Notes: generated by a model not told the origin, from the letters alone. DNA of 17,144 nt from an uncultured Eubacteriales bacterium (GCA_934667575.1 CAKUME010000005.1:1-17144); one strand, 5' to 3'. Shown: positions 1 through 8,994, counted from the stretch's first letter. Translations and numbers: made by a program.

Positions 1-936
1 GCCCATGCGCTCATAGAGGTTCGCGGCAAAAATGGCGCCCTTGAGCGCCGACGCGACCACGGTGGGCGCGAGGAAAAAGCCCTGATAGAGCGCGGGGAGC
101 AGGCCGAGGTTGGCGCCCACCTCCTGCCCGAGGCCGGGGGCGCTCAGGCGATAGGCGCAGCGCGCCACGCATTCGGCGGAACCGCAAATGTAGCCGCCGA
201 TGGGCGCAAGACCGCCGCCGGGGTTTTTGATCAGCGAGCCCACGATCATGTCGGCGCCCACGTCGGAGGGCTCGGTGCGCTCCACAAATTCGCCGTAGCA
301 GTTATCGACCATGCAGATGAGCGACGGCTTGACCGACTTGACAAACGCGATCAGCTCGCCGATTTGCGCCACGGAGAACGAGGGGCGCGTTTGATAGCCC
401 TTGGAGCGCTGGATGGTCACGAGCTTGGTTTTGCTGGTGATTGCGGCGCGAATGGCGTCGTAGTCAAACGAGCCGTCGGGCAGCAGATCGACCTGGCGGT
501 AGGTCACGCCGTATTCCGCGAGCGAGCAGGGAGAGGGGCGAATGCCGATGACCTCCTCGAGCGTGTCGTAGGGGCGGCCGACGGGCGAAAGCAGTTCGTC
601 GCCGGGGCGCAGGTTGGCCGAAAGCGCCACGGTGAGCGCGTGGGTGCCGCAGGTGATCTGCGGGCGCACGAGCGCGGCTTCGGTGTGAAAGCAGGCGGCG
701 TACACCTTTTCGAGCGTGTCACGGCCCATATCGTCGTAGCCGTAGCCGGTGGTGGCGGCAAAGCAGGGCGCGCTCACGCGGTGCTCCTGCATGGCGGCGA
801 GCACCTTATATTGATTATATTCGGCGGTTTGGTCAATTTGGGCAAACCGGGGCGCGAGCTCCTGCAGCACGCGCTCGCCAAAGCGATACACCGGCGCGCT
901 CACGCCGAGGCGCAGCAGCTGTTGTTCGAGATTCAT
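1..936 (-). CDS. Methionine gamma-lyase family protein (aluminium resistance/YnbB-like), 3' end cut off
   Basis: PLP-dependent fold-type I enzyme of the Met_gamma_lyase family (often annotated as aluminium resistance protein), a cytosolic enzyme whose substrate in this subfamily is not well settled. The 312 visible residues contain CGTHAL (about 96-101), the aspartate of VDNCYGEF (D211, expected to contact the PLP ring nitrogen) and SLIKNPGG (234-241), where K237 is the likely PLP-binding lysine. Family members are about 400-430 residues, so roughly the last quarter lies beyond the left edge. The start at 936 is supported by an AAAGGAAG ribosome binding site and matches the usual N-terminus of the family. 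It lies 68 bp downstream of the AbrB-type regulator on the same strand, with no terminator seen between them, so the two are probably one operon. Family assignment is firm; exact reaction is not. Confidence 0.9.
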   Translation of the reverse strand, partial: MNLEQQLLRLGVSAPVYRFGERVLQELAPRFAQIDQTAEYNQYKVLAAMQEHRVSAPCFAATTGYGYDDMGRDTLEKVYAACFHTEAALVRPQITCGTHALTVALSANLRPGDELLSPVGRPYDTLEEVIGIRPSPCSLAEYGVTYRQVDLLPDGSFDYDAIRAAITSKTKLVTIQRSKGYQTRPSFSVAQIGELIAFVKSVKPSLICMVDNCYGEFVERTEPSDVGADMIVGSLIKNPGGGLAPIGGYICGSAECVARCAYRLSAPGLGQEVGANLGLLPALYQGFFLAPTVVASALKGAIFAANLYERMG

Positions 937-1004
937 TGGAGCGACTTCCTTTCGGGATATTTTGAATGGCAAAGGTTCGTGGGGGCGCGCAGGCGCGCAG
1001 CCCG

Positions 1005-1307
1005 TCAGCCGGAGGAATGCGGCGCCGGGGCGTTGGGATCGGGCTCGGCCGCACCGGACGCACGATCGGGCACGGCGGCGCGCGCGGCGTCGGCCAAAAT
1101 GCGCTCGGCCAGGTCGGTGAGCAGCTCGGGGCGGGTGATCAAAATGCCGTTTTGCTCATCGCCCACAAGCAGCAGCGTGTCGCCCGGCTGAATGTGGAAG
1201 AGCCGGCGCGCTTCTTTGGGGATCACGATCTGCCCTTTTTCGCCCACCTTGGCGGTGCCGAACACATGGCGCTTGGGCAAACCGAGCAAATGCTTTGCGA
1301 CTGGCAT
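1005..1307 (-). CDS. AbrB/MazE/SpoVT-type DNA-binding protein
   Basis: A 100-residue protein with a swapped-hairpin AbrB-type domain at about residues 17-60: the run KVGEKGQIVIPKEARR followed by the I-x-PGD-L turn is characteristic. Proteins of this family bind DNA as dimers or tetramers and act as transition-state or sporulation regulators, or as antitoxins. No toxin gene is adjacent, which argues against an antitoxin. The C-terminal 40 residues (Ala/Pro-rich) look disordered. The start at 1307 has a strong GAAAGGAG ribosome binding site seven bases upstream. The gene is the first of a minus-strand unit with the methionine gamma-lyase family gene. Its promoter is a perfect sigma-A consensus and carries two inverted repeats that are good candidates for autoregulation. 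The target genes cannot be read from the sequence. Confidence 0.9.
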   Translation of the reverse strand: MPVAKHLLGLPKRHVFGTAKVGEKGQIVIPKEARRLFHIQPGDTLLLVGDEQNGILITRPELLTDLAERILADAARAAVPDRASGAAEPDPNAPAPHSSG

Positions 1308-1321
1308 AGGAACTCCTTTCT

Positions 1322-1346
1322 GTATGAAAAGTTATACTTTTCATAC
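1322..1346 (-). promoter_or_regulatory. Perfect 25-bp inverted repeat in the leader of the AbrB-type gene
   Basis: Arms GTATGAAAAGT and ACTTTTCATAC (11 bp each) flank a 3-base centre TAT. The site lies just downstream of the predicted transcription start and ends 15 bp before the start codon. It is AT-rich in a GC-rich genome, which fits an AbrB-family or other dimeric repressor operator. As RNA it would form a hairpin directly upstream of the ribosome binding site. The structure is seen; the binding role is inferred. Confidence 0.65.
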
Positions 1347-1357
1347 GCAACGCACCC

Positions 1358-1386
1358 ATTATAACGCCCGCGCGGGCGTTTGTCAA
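1358..1386 (-). promoter_or_regulatory. Sigma-A promoter of the AbrB-type gene, with palindromic spacer
   Basis: On the minus strand, TTGACA (1386-1381) and TATAAT (1363-1358) match the consensus at all twelve positions with a 17-bp spacer. The spacer itself, together with the first base of the -10 box (1363-1380), is a perfect 18-bp palindrome, AACGCCCGC joined to GCGGGCGTT. A protein bound there would cover the space between the -35 and -10 elements. Such a strong promoter would be expected to need repression. Confidence 0.8.
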
Positions 1387-1484
1387 GCGAAAAGTTTGCG
1401 ATGCGTTTATACGCTGTTCACACTTGGCGCGTATGATAGCAAGCATATTCACAAAACGGCGCAAACGAAAGGGCGGAGTGAAAA

Positions 1485-1895
1485 ATGAATCGGTTTCAGG
1501 CGTGGCTGATGCGGGTGATGGCGGGGCGCTACGGCCCGGATTCGCTGAACCAGGCGATGCTGGTGCTGGCGCTGGTGGTGCTGCTGGTGAACATGGGGCT
1601 GCAATGGTGGCCGCTGGCGCTGGTGGTGTCGGCGCTGCTGGTGCTGAGCATTGCGCGGCTGATGTCGCGCAATTTGGCGGCGCGCGCACGGGAAAACGCG
1701 AAGTGGCTTCGGGTGTGGAGCCCGGTGCGCAGCTGGTGGAAACGGCAGTGGATGCGCGTGCGCGATGTGCGGCGCTGGCGCTACCGCAAGTGCCGGGCCT
1801 GCGGCGCGGTGCTGCGCCTGCCCATTCGGCGCGGCAGGCACACGGTGGTGTGCCCGCGGTGCGGCAAGGAATTTGCGGTGCGGGTGTGGTTTTGA
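1485..1895 (+). CDS. Small membrane protein with C-terminal zinc ribbon
   Basis: A 136-residue protein without an assigned function. Residues about 21-38 and 41-58 form two hydrophobic segments, so it is probably an inner-membrane hairpin protein. A highly basic linker (60-102, rich in Arg and Trp) leads to a zinc ribbon with C103/C106 and C123/C126 in a CxxC...CPxC arrangement. The N-terminal GRYGPDSLNQ just before the first membrane segment is a pattern I recall from small clostridial membrane proteins. The start at 1485 has GGGCGGAG upstream. It is divergent from the AbrB-type gene, with about 180 bp between the two start codons; a -10-like TATGAT at 1432-1437 is the best promoter element, without a clear -35. 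The basic linker plus zinc ribbon could bind nucleic acid or a partner protein near the membrane, but this is only a guess. Confidence 0.8.
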   Translation: MNRFQAWLMRVMAGRYGPDSLNQAMLVLALVVLLVNMGLQWWPLALVVSALLVLSIARLMSRNLAARARENAKWLRVWSPVRSWWKRQWMRVRDVRRWRYRKCRACGAVLRLPIRRGRHTVVCPRCGKEFAVRVWF

Positions 1896-1909
1896 TTTTT
1901 TGAGCGATC

Positions 1910-1954
1910 GGCAAAACAAAGCGGGCGAACCGGGACGCATTCCGGTTCGCCCGC
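1910..1954 (-). terminator. Intrinsic terminator of the EamA transporter gene
   Basis: A 13-bp perfect stem pairs 1921-1933 with 1942-1954 (arms GCGGGCGAACCGG and CCGGTTCGCCCGC). On the minus strand it is followed at once by TTTGTTTTG (1920-1912). It lies about 50 bp past the EamA stop codon. On the plus strand the T-run (1971-1978) begins 16 bases after the stem, so it is less convincing in that direction. Confidence 0.8.
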
Positions 1955-1990
1955 TGGGCATCATGGGGGATTTTTTTTGCGGAAAAAGGG

Positions 1991-2029
1991 CCGGTGCGCG
2001 GCGATTCAGCGCGCGGCGCCGGTTTTTTT
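1991..2029 (+). terminator. Possible terminator of the zinc-ribbon gene, overlapping the EamA 3' end
   Basis: CCGGTGC (1991-1997) can pair with GCGCCGG (2016-2022) through one G-U pair, and seven T residues (2023-2029) follow directly. It is 96 bp after the zinc-ribbon stop codon but includes the last codons of the convergent EamA gene, so it could partly reflect coding constraints. Confidence 0.45.
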
Positions 2030-2944
2030 GGCGCCGATCAGCTCCGGCAGCTGCGCGAGCACCACGCCCGCGAACACCAGCGCGCAGCCCGCAAGCTCGC
2101 GGCCGCTCAGGCGCTCGTGCAGCAGCACCCAGCCGCCCAGCCCGGCAAACACCGATTCCAGGCTCATGAGCAGCGACGCCATGGCGGGCTCGGTGTCGCG
2201 CTGGCCGACGATTTGCAGCGTGTAGGCCACGCCGCTGGACATGACGCCCGCATACAGCAGCGGCAGCCACGCGGCGCGCAGCGACTCGAGGTTCGGCGAT
2301 TCAAACAGGAACGCGCCCGCAAGCGAGATCACGCCGCACACGATGAACTGCACGCACGACATTTTTACGCCGTCCACCGCCGCGCCGAAGTGATCGACGG
2401 TGAGAATGTGGGCGGTGAAGCTCAGCGCGCAGAGCAGCATGAGCACGTCGCCCAGATAGATGCCCGACCAGCCGCCGGACAGGCAAAGCAGATACATGCC
2501 GCACAGCGCCGCCGCCACGGCGATCCACACCGGGAGCGCGACTTTTTTGTGAAAAAACAGCCCGCACACCGGCACCAGCACCACATAGACGGCGGTGAGA
2601 AAGCCGCTGCGGCCCGACACCGCCACGCCGGCCGGGTAGCAGGAAATGCCGAGCTGCTGCAGGTTCATGGCCAGGCACAGCACCACGCCGCACGCCGCGC
2701 CGCCGGTGAACAGCGTTTTGCGCGCCGCCTTGTCGCGCGGGATCAGCGGCTCGCCGGTGCATTTGGCACGAACGGAAAGATACACGATCAGCACCGCCGC
2801 GCCGATGAGCGAACGCACGCCGTTGAACGTGAACGACGCGACGCTGTCGGCGGCGCTGGTTTGCGCCACGAACGCCGTGCCCCAGATCATTGCGGTGAGC
2901 AGCAGCGTGAGGCTGCCCTTGATTTGTTTTGCTCTGCTTGTCAT
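2006..2944 (-). CDS. DMT superfamily transporter, EamA family
   Basis: A 312-residue multi-pass membrane protein of the drug/metabolite transporter superfamily, made of two EamA repeats of about five helices each. The first repeat opens with LLLTAMIWGTAFV (about 14-26); the second ends with the hallmark block SLESVFAGLGGWVLLHERLS (261-280) and a last helix near 284-300. These proteins export or exchange amino acids, nucleotides or other metabolites; the substrate here cannot be told. The start at 2944 is chosen over an upstream in-frame ATG at 3001 because AGAGGG lies nine bases before it, the family normally begins shortly before the first helix, and the upstream ATG lies close to the predicted -10 box. 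It is monocistronic, with its own promoter and terminator. Confidence 0.9.
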   Translation of the reverse strand: MTSRAKQIKGSLTLLLTAMIWGTAFVAQTSAADSVASFTFNGVRSLIGAAVLIVYLSVRAKCTGEPLIPRDKAARKTLFTGGAACGVVLCLAMNLQQLGISCYPAGVAVSGRSGFLTAVYVVLVPVCGLFFHKKVALPVWIAVAAALCGMYLLCLSGGWSGIYLGDVLMLLCALSFTAHILTVDHFGAAVDGVKMSCVQFIVCGVISLAGAFLFESPNLESLRAAWLPLLYAGVMSSGVAYTLQIVGQRDTEPAMASLLMSLESVFAGLGGWVLLHERLSGRELAGCALVFAGVVLAQLPELIGAKKTGAAR

Positions 2945-3015
2945 AGTGGGAATCCCTCTTTTTGTGTACTTCGCATGTGGATGAAAAACTGCGCGGTTCA
3001 TGCATAATATTGCAT

Positions 3016-3044
3016 ATTATATCACGTTTGGCGCGCAGATGCAA
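3016..3044 (-). promoter_or_regulatory. Promoter of the EamA transporter gene
   Basis: On the minus strand, TTGCAT (3044-3039) and TATAAT (3021-3016) are separated by 17 bp. Transcription should start near 3009, giving a leader of about 65 bases. The local AT-rich patch stands out from the GC-rich surroundings. Confidence 0.7.
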
Positions 3045-3075
3045 GCCCTGCGGCGTTTTTTTTTCGGCGCGGCTT

Positions 3076-3660
3076 TTACGTTTCGTTGTCGATCACCAGA
3101 TCGCAGTGCGACGCGACCTGAAACGCGTCAAAATAGCGCTGCTCCAGCGGGATCCATTCCGTTTCAAAGCGGCGAAACGCCGCCGGGGCGCAGCGGGCGC
3201 GCAGACGGCGGCGCTGCTCGTCGGGCGAAACGGTGCAGAACACGCGCAGCCCGTAGGCCGGAGCAAACGCGGGCAGCAGCGCGTAGACGCCCTCCACCAC
3301 GAGCAGCGATCCGGGCGCAACGGTGCGCGGCGCGGCGAGCTTTTGCGTGCGGCAGCAGAACGGACGGTAGGCAAACGGCGCGCCCTGCCCCAAATGAGGC
3401 AGCACCTCGGCGGCAAAACGCTCGGAATCCACGTTGCCGCCGGGCTGCACGAGCCGCTCGGGCGTTTTGCGCGCGGCGGGCAGAAAAAAGTCGTCCATGT
3501 GCACGGCGTCGCAGCCGTAGGCATCGCACAGCGCAGCGGCCAGGGTGGTTTTGCCGCTGCCGCAGGGGCCGTCGATGGCCATGCACAGCGGGGTGTGGGC
3601 GCGCAGGCGGGCGTCGATCGCGCGGCGCAGCGCGTCGGGCACCGGAAACGCGGCGGTCAT
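3076..3660 (-). CDS. Uridine kinase-like P-loop kinase
   Basis: A 194-residue cytosolic kinase of the phosphoribulokinase/uridine kinase group. It shows a Walker A motif GPCGSGKT (31-38), the substrate-site segment HMDDFF (54-59), the PGGNVDSERF block (73-82) typical of a clostridial uridine-kinase-like subfamily, and VVEG (121-124) at the expected Walker B-like strand. Family members phosphorylate nucleosides or related small molecules with ATP or GTP; the true substrate of this subfamily is not certain. Its start codon overlaps the stop of the ECF-S gene by four bases (ATGA), so the two are translationally coupled. That linkage suggests that the kinase acts on, and traps, whatever the transporter imports. 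The length is slightly short of classical Udk (about 210 residues). Confidence 0.87.
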   Translation of the reverse strand: MTAAFPVPDALRRAIDARLRAHTPLCMAIDGPCGSGKTTLAAALCDAYGCDAVHMDDFFLPAARKTPERLVQPGGNVDSERFAAEVLPHLGQGAPFAYRPFCCRTQKLAAPRTVAPGSLLVVEGVYALLPAFAPAYGLRVFCTVSPDEQRRRLRARCAPAAFRRFETEWIPLEQRYFDAFQVASHCDLVIDNET

Positions 3661-4232
3661 GGGCGCACCGCCCGGCCGCCGCCGATGGGAATCAGGCGGG
3701 CGGCGCGCAGCGCGATCAACAGCAGCGGAATCAGCACGAGCTGAAGCACGATGCCCGGCAGCGCGTTCACAAATGCGCCCGCCGCAAACAGCTTCCAGCT
3801 AAACGCATTGCCCATGAGCGCATAAATCGCGGCGCTGGCCGCGCCCCACGCCGCACGGCCGAGCAGCATGGCACCCGCGAGCGACGCATAAATATACGAA
3901 ATTTTTGGGGGCAGCGCGCGATAAAGCAGCCCGGCCGCCGCCCCGTAGACGGCGAGCTCCACGGTCATGGCGGCGGCAATGGGCAGCATGGGCGGCGAAC
4001 CGAGCGTGACGCTGCGCAGCAGCGGCAAAACGGCGCCCACCGCCGCGCCCCACGGCGCGCCGCACACAAAGCCGCACAGCAGCACCGGAATGTGCATGGG
4101 GCAAAGCATGGCGCCGAGCTTGGGAATTTGTCCGGTCAAAAACGGCAGCAGCATGCCGAGCGCCAAAAACAGCGCCGCGCAAACCAAACGCTGCATGCGC
4201 GCGCGCACCGCGGAACGGGAACGGGTGGACAT
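3657..4232 (-). CDS. ECF transporter S component (substrate unknown)
   Basis: A 191-residue integral membrane protein with about six hydrophobic segments after a short basic N-terminus. The motif IPKLGAMLCPMHIPV (36-50), the block LCGFVCGAPWGAAVGAVLPLLRS (52-74) and the GRAAWG element (125-130) are typical of energy-coupling-factor S components, which bind a vitamin or precursor with high affinity and use a shared EcfA/EcfA'/EcfT module encoded elsewhere. The start at 4232 is fixed by a perfect AAGGAGGT ribosome binding site eight bases upstream, in preference to an upstream in-frame ATG at 4397. Its stop overlaps the kinase start. The kinase partner favours a phosphorylatable substrate such as a nucleoside-like compound or vitamin, but sequence alone does not decide. 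Confidence 0.88.
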   Translation of the reverse strand: MSTRSRSAVRARMQRLVCAALFLALGMLLPFLTGQIPKLGAMLCPMHIPVLLCGFVCGAPWGAAVGAVLPLLRSVTLGSPPMLPIAAAMTVELAVYGAAAGLLYRALPPKISYIYASLAGAMLLGRAAWGAASAAIYALMGNAFSWKLFAAGAFVNALPGIVLQLVLIPLLLIALRAARLIPIGGGRAVRP

Positions 4233-4304
4233 GGGGCAGACCTCCTTGTGAGCAAAAAACGAGTATATATAATGTAAAGCAAAAACGAGGGTGCGAACTC
4301 TGTC

Positions 4305-4333
4305 AGAATAGCATAATCCCGCCCAAAAGTCAA
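4305..4333 (-). promoter_or_regulatory. Promoter of the ECF-S/kinase pair
   Basis: On the minus strand, TTGACT (4333-4328) and TATTCT (4310-4305) are spaced by 17 bp, and a TG two bases before the -10 box makes it an extended -10 promoter. The leader would be about 65 bases. I looked for a known vitamin riboswitch in it and recognised none. Confidence 0.6.
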
Positions 4334-4391
4334 GGGGACGGGCCCAAAATTTCCTTTGACGTTTCTTTACCGCGATTTGACGCACGGCGGC

Positions 4392-4420
4392 TTGCATTTT
4401 CTTGGATTCGGAGGTATAAT
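4392..4420 (+). promoter_or_regulatory. Promoter of pyk
   Basis: TTGCAT (4392-4397) and a perfect TATAAT (4415-4420) are separated by 17 bp. Transcription should start near 4427, leaving a leader of about 65 bases that contains a short ATCTC/GAGAT hairpin. Confidence 0.75.
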
Positions 4421-4492
4421 ATACAATGCGGAAGATTTTGAAAGTTTCGGTATCTCACCGAGATGGGCATATATGGAAAGGACTGCGGACGC

Positions 4493-5911
<1,419 letters not shown>

Positions 5912-5937
5912 CGGACATCCCGGTTTGTGTGTGAGCC

Positions 5938-5966
5938 CCCGGCTCGTGCGCGGGCCGGGATTTTTT
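5938..5966 (+). terminator. Intrinsic terminator of pyk
   Basis: CCCGGC (5938-5943) pairs with GCCGGG (5954-5959), with one G-U and one C-G pair extending the stem, and A followed by six T residues comes directly after. It begins 27 bp after the pyk stop codon. Confidence 0.85.
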
Positions 5967-6071
5967 GTGCGCGGTGCGGTGGCGTAGCATGTAAAATCAC
6001 GCGCCGCGGCGGCGAAAAACTGGTCATGCTTCCGATTTTTGCGCGTTCGCGGCGCAATCGGGCGAAATCGC

Positions 6072-6100
6072 TTGATTATCCGGCGAAAAAAAGGTACAAT
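6072..6100 (+). promoter_or_regulatory. Promoter of the purB-purA unit
   Basis: TTGATT (6072-6077) and TACAAT (6095-6100) are separated by 17 bp. The leader of about 60 bases contains CCCCC (6125-6129) and GGGGG (6136-6140) that could pair. No purine riboswitch or PurR box was recognised. Confidence 0.7.
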
Positions 6101-6164
6101 AGAGGGGTAATTGCATCCGACTTTCCCCCGATTTTGGGGGACCGCAGAAAGGAAGCGCCGATTT

Positions 6165-7595
6165 ATGAATGAATTTTATGAGAATCCGCTTTGTGTTCGC
6201 TATTCCAGCGACGCCATGAAGCGGATTTTTTCCGCGGACAACAAGTTTTCGACCTGGCGAAAGCTGTGGATCGCGCTCGCGGAGAGCGAAAAGGAGCTGG
6301 GGCTCGACATTACCGACGCGCAGATCGACGAGATGAAAGCGCACATTTATGACATCGACTACGATCGCGCGCGCCGCTACGAAAGCGAGCTGCGCCACGA
6401 TGTGATGGCGCATGTGCGCACGTTTGGCGATGCATGTCCGCTCGCAAAGCCGATCATTCATCTGGGCGCGACCTCGTGCTATGTGGGCGACAACACCGAC
6501 ATTATCGTGATGCGCGAGGGGCTGCTGCAAATTAAAAAGCTGCTGGTGAACGCGATCGACGCGCTCGCCAAGTTTGCGGCCCAAAACCGCGACGTGGCCA
6601 CGCTGGCCTACACGCATTTTCAGGCGGCGCAGCCCACCACGCTCGGCAAGCGCGCCACGCTTTGGGCGCAGGATTTGCTGCTCGATTTGGAGCAGCTGGA
6701 CTTTGTGCTCGGGTCGCTGCGGCTGCTGGGGTGCAAGGGTACCACCGGCACCGGCGCCAGCTTTTTGTCGCTGTTTGACGGCGATCACAAAAAAGTGGTC
6801 GAGCTCGAGCGGCGCATTGCCCGCAAAATGGGCTTTGACAAGGTGATGGCGGTGTCGGGCCAGACCTACACGCGCAAGGTGGACTATTTTGTGCTGTCGG
6901 TGCTGTCGGGCATTGCGCAGAGCGCCTCGAAGTTTGCGGGCGATATTCGGCTGCTGAGCCACCTCAAGGAGTTCGACGAGCCGTTTGAAGCCAAGCAGAT
7001 CGGTTCGTCGGCCATGGCCTACAAGCGCAACCCGATGCGCTCGGAGCGCATTGCGTCGCTGGCGCGCTATGTGATGACCGACGCGCTGAACCCGGCGATC
7101 ACGGCTTCGGCGCAGTGGCTGGAGCGCACGTTGGATGATTCGGCGAACCGGCGCATCAGCATTCCGGAGGCGTTTTTGGCGGTGGACGGCATTTTGTCGC
7201 TGCAAATCAACGTGATCTCGGGCGGCACGCCGTATCCGCGCGTGATGGAAAAGCATCTGATGGAGGAACTGCCGTTCATGGCCACGGAAAACATTTTGAT
7301 GTATTGCGTGAAGCAGGGCGGCGACCGGCAGGAGCTGCATGAGGCCATTCGCCAGCATTCGGTGGCGGTGACCAAGATGATTAAGCTCGAGGGCAAGCCG
7401 AACGACCTGCTCGACCGCATTGTGGCCGACGAGCGCTTCCACCTGACCCGCGCCGAGCTCGACGACATTCTGCATGTGCGCAACTTTATCGGCTGCGCAC
7501 CGGAGCAGGTGGACGCGTTCCTCACGGAGTGCGTGCAGCCGGTGCTCGACGAAAACCGCGCGCTGCTGGGCGTGGATGTGGACATTCGGGTGTGA
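6165..7595 (+). CDS. purB: Adenylosuccinate lyase
   Basis: Fumarate lyase superfamily enzyme that removes fumarate from SAICAR in IMP synthesis and from adenylosuccinate in AMP synthesis. The 476 residues contain the HDVMAH segment (79-84), THFQAAQPTT (150-159) with the likely general-acid histidine H151, and the superfamily signature GSSAMAYKRNP (280-290) on the flexible loop carrying the catalytic serine. The length and the HFQ-type loop resemble the longer, animal-like form of the enzyme rather than the 431-residue B. subtilis PurB. The start at 6165 has AAAGGAAG upstream and fits the family N-terminus; an earlier in-frame ATG at 6111 lies in the leader. purA follows 124 bp downstream with no terminator seen, so co-transcription is likely. 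Confidence 0.96.
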   Translation: MNEFYENPLCVRYSSDAMKRIFSADNKFSTWRKLWIALAESEKELGLDITDAQIDEMKAHIYDIDYDRARRYESELRHDVMAHVRTFGDACPLAKPIIHLGATSCYVGDNTDIIVMREGLLQIKKLLVNAIDALAKFAAQNRDVATLAYTHFQAAQPTTLGKRATLWAQDLLLDLEQLDFVLGSLRLLGCKGTTGTGASFLSLFDGDHKKVVELERRIARKMGFDKVMAVSGQTYTRKVDYFVLSVLSGIAQSASKFAGDIRLLSHLKEFDEPFEAKQIGSSAMAYKRNPMRSERIASLARYVMTDALNPAITASAQWLERTLDDSANRRISIPEAFLAVDGILSLQINVISGGTPYPRVMEKHLMEELPFMATENILMYCVKQGGDRQELHEAIRQHSVAVTKMIKLEGKPNDLLDRIVADERFHLTRAELDDILHVRNFIGCAPEQVDAFLTECVQPVLDENRALLGVDVDIRV

Positions 7596-7719
7596 CCGCA
7601 TCCCGGAAACACGGACGATTCCTGCGCGGCACGCGCAGTGAATATAAAAACCAATCCATTCACTATTATTTGCGCAGCGCGAAATGAGGCGCGCCGCGCA
7701 CACAAGGAGCGTATGCATT

Positions 7720-8994
7720 ATGTTAACCGCAATTGTTGGCATTAACTGGGGCGACGAAGGCAAGGGCCGCATGGTCGATCTGCTGTCGCAGGAATACGAG
7801 ATCGTGTGCCGTTATCAGGGCGGCAACAACGCAGGCCACACGGTGGTGAACGAAAAGGGCAAGTTCATTTTGAACCTGCTGCCTTCCGGCATTCTGCGCG
7901 ACGACACGGTGAACGTGATGGGCCCGGGCATGGTGATCGATGTGGAGCATCTGTTCCACGAGGTGGAGCGCCTGCGTGCGGCGGGCATTGCGATTACCCC
8001 CGCGCATTTGAAGATCAGCGACCGCGCCACGATTTGCATGCCCTACCACAAGCTGCTCGACTGCCTGGAGGAGGATCGGCTCGCCGATAAAAAGTTCGGC
8101 TCGACCCGCCGCGGCATCGCGCCGGTGTATGCGGATAAATACATGAAAAAAACGCTGCGCATGGGCGACCTGCGCCATCCGGAGCTGCTGCGCGGCCGGC
8201 TGACCGATTTGCTCGAGTGGAAGAACCTCACGGTGGAAAAGGGCTACGGCCACGCGCCGATTCAGGTGCAGGACATGCTCGATTGGCTTGAAAAATACGG
8301 CGCGCCGTTCCTCGATTATGTGTGCGACACCACGCACTTTTTGGGCGATGCCGCGGCCACGGGCAAAAAGATCATGTTTGAGGCTCAGCTGGGCGCGCTG
8401 CGCGACATCGACTTTGGCATCTACCCCTACACCTCGTCCTCTTCCACGATCGCGGCCTATGCGCCGATCGGCGCGGGCATTCCGCAGTGCAAGCTCGACA
8501 GCAGCATTGGCATTATCAAGGCATATTCGAGCTGCGTGGGCGAGGGGCCGTTCACCTGCGAGCTGTTTGGGGCCGAGGGCGATGCGCTGCGCGAGGCCGG
8601 CGGCGAATACGGCGCGGCAACGGGCCGCCCGCGCCGCGTGGGCGGGCTCGACCTGGTGGCGTCGCGCTACGGCGTGATGATGCAGGGCGCCACCGATCTG
8701 GCGGTGACGAAGCTGGATGTGCTCTCTTATCTGGACAAAATTCCGGTGTGCGTGGCCTACGAAGTGAACGGCGTGCGCACGGAGCAGTTTCCGAGCGGCG
8801 TGGAGCTGGCCGAGGCCAAGCCGGTGTATGAATATGTGCCGGGCTGGAAGTGCGACATTTCCAAGTGCCGTACGTTTGCGGAGCTGCCGGAGGCGGCGCA
8901 GAACTATGTGCGCATGATCGAGCAGTCGGTGAAGTGCCCGGTGAAGTATGTTTCGGTGGGTGCAGAGCGCGAAGCCTACATTCAGCTGTTCTGA
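7720..8994 (+). CDS. purA: Adenylosuccinate synthetase
   Basis: Joins IMP and aspartate with GTP to make adenylosuccinate, the substrate that PurB then cleaves to AMP. The 424 residues begin with the P-loop region GINWGDEGKGR (7-17), in which D12 is the catalytic acid, and GGNNAGHTVV (34-43) with H40, the second catalytic residue. The middle segments STRRGIAPVYADK and TGRPRRVGGLDL match the IMP and GTP site regions of the family. The common GTQWGDEGKGK motif appears here as GINWGDEGKGR. The start at 7720 is supported by AAGGAG ten bases upstream and by the family N-terminus, rather than the in-frame ATG at 7684. The short gap after purB holds two small hairpins (CTGCGCG/CGCGCAG and AGTGAAT/ATTCACT) without a T-run. 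Confidence 0.96.
   Translation: MLTAIVGINWGDEGKGRMVDLLSQEYEIVCRYQGGNNAGHTVVNEKGKFILNLLPSGILRDDTVNVMGPGMVIDVEHLFHEVERLRAAGIAITPAHLKISDRATICMPYHKLLDCLEEDRLADKKFGSTRRGIAPVYADKYMKKTLRMGDLRHPELLRGRLTDLLEWKNLTVEKGYGHAPIQVQDMLDWLEKYGAPFLDYVCDTTHFLGDAAATGKKIMFEAQLGALRDIDFGIYPYTSSSSTIAAYAPIGAGIPQCKLDSSIGIIKAYSSCVGEGPFTCELFGAEGDALREAGGEYGAATGRPRRVGGLDLVASRYGVMMQGATDLAVTKLDVLSYLDKIPVCVAYEVNGVRTEQFPSGVELAEAKPVYEYVPGWKCDISKCRTFAELPEAAQNYVRMIEQSVKCPVKYVSVGAEREAYIQLF

Noticed and set aside
364..1191. 275-codon plus-strand frame opposite the methionine gamma-lyase and AbrB-type genes
   Set aside because: It spans two well-supported minus-strand genes and the gap between them, and its translation is low-complexity Gly/Ala/Arg-rich sequence.
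2945..3001. Longer N-terminus of the EamA transporter starting at 3001
   Set aside because: The extra 19 residues are polar and untypical, there is no ribosome binding site before 3001, and that codon is at the edge of the predicted transcription start.
4233..4330. Vitamin riboswitch in the leader of the ECF-S gene
   Set aside because: The leader is only about 65 bases from the predicted start, and none of the conserved elements of TPP, FMN, cobalamin or similar riboswitches was seen.
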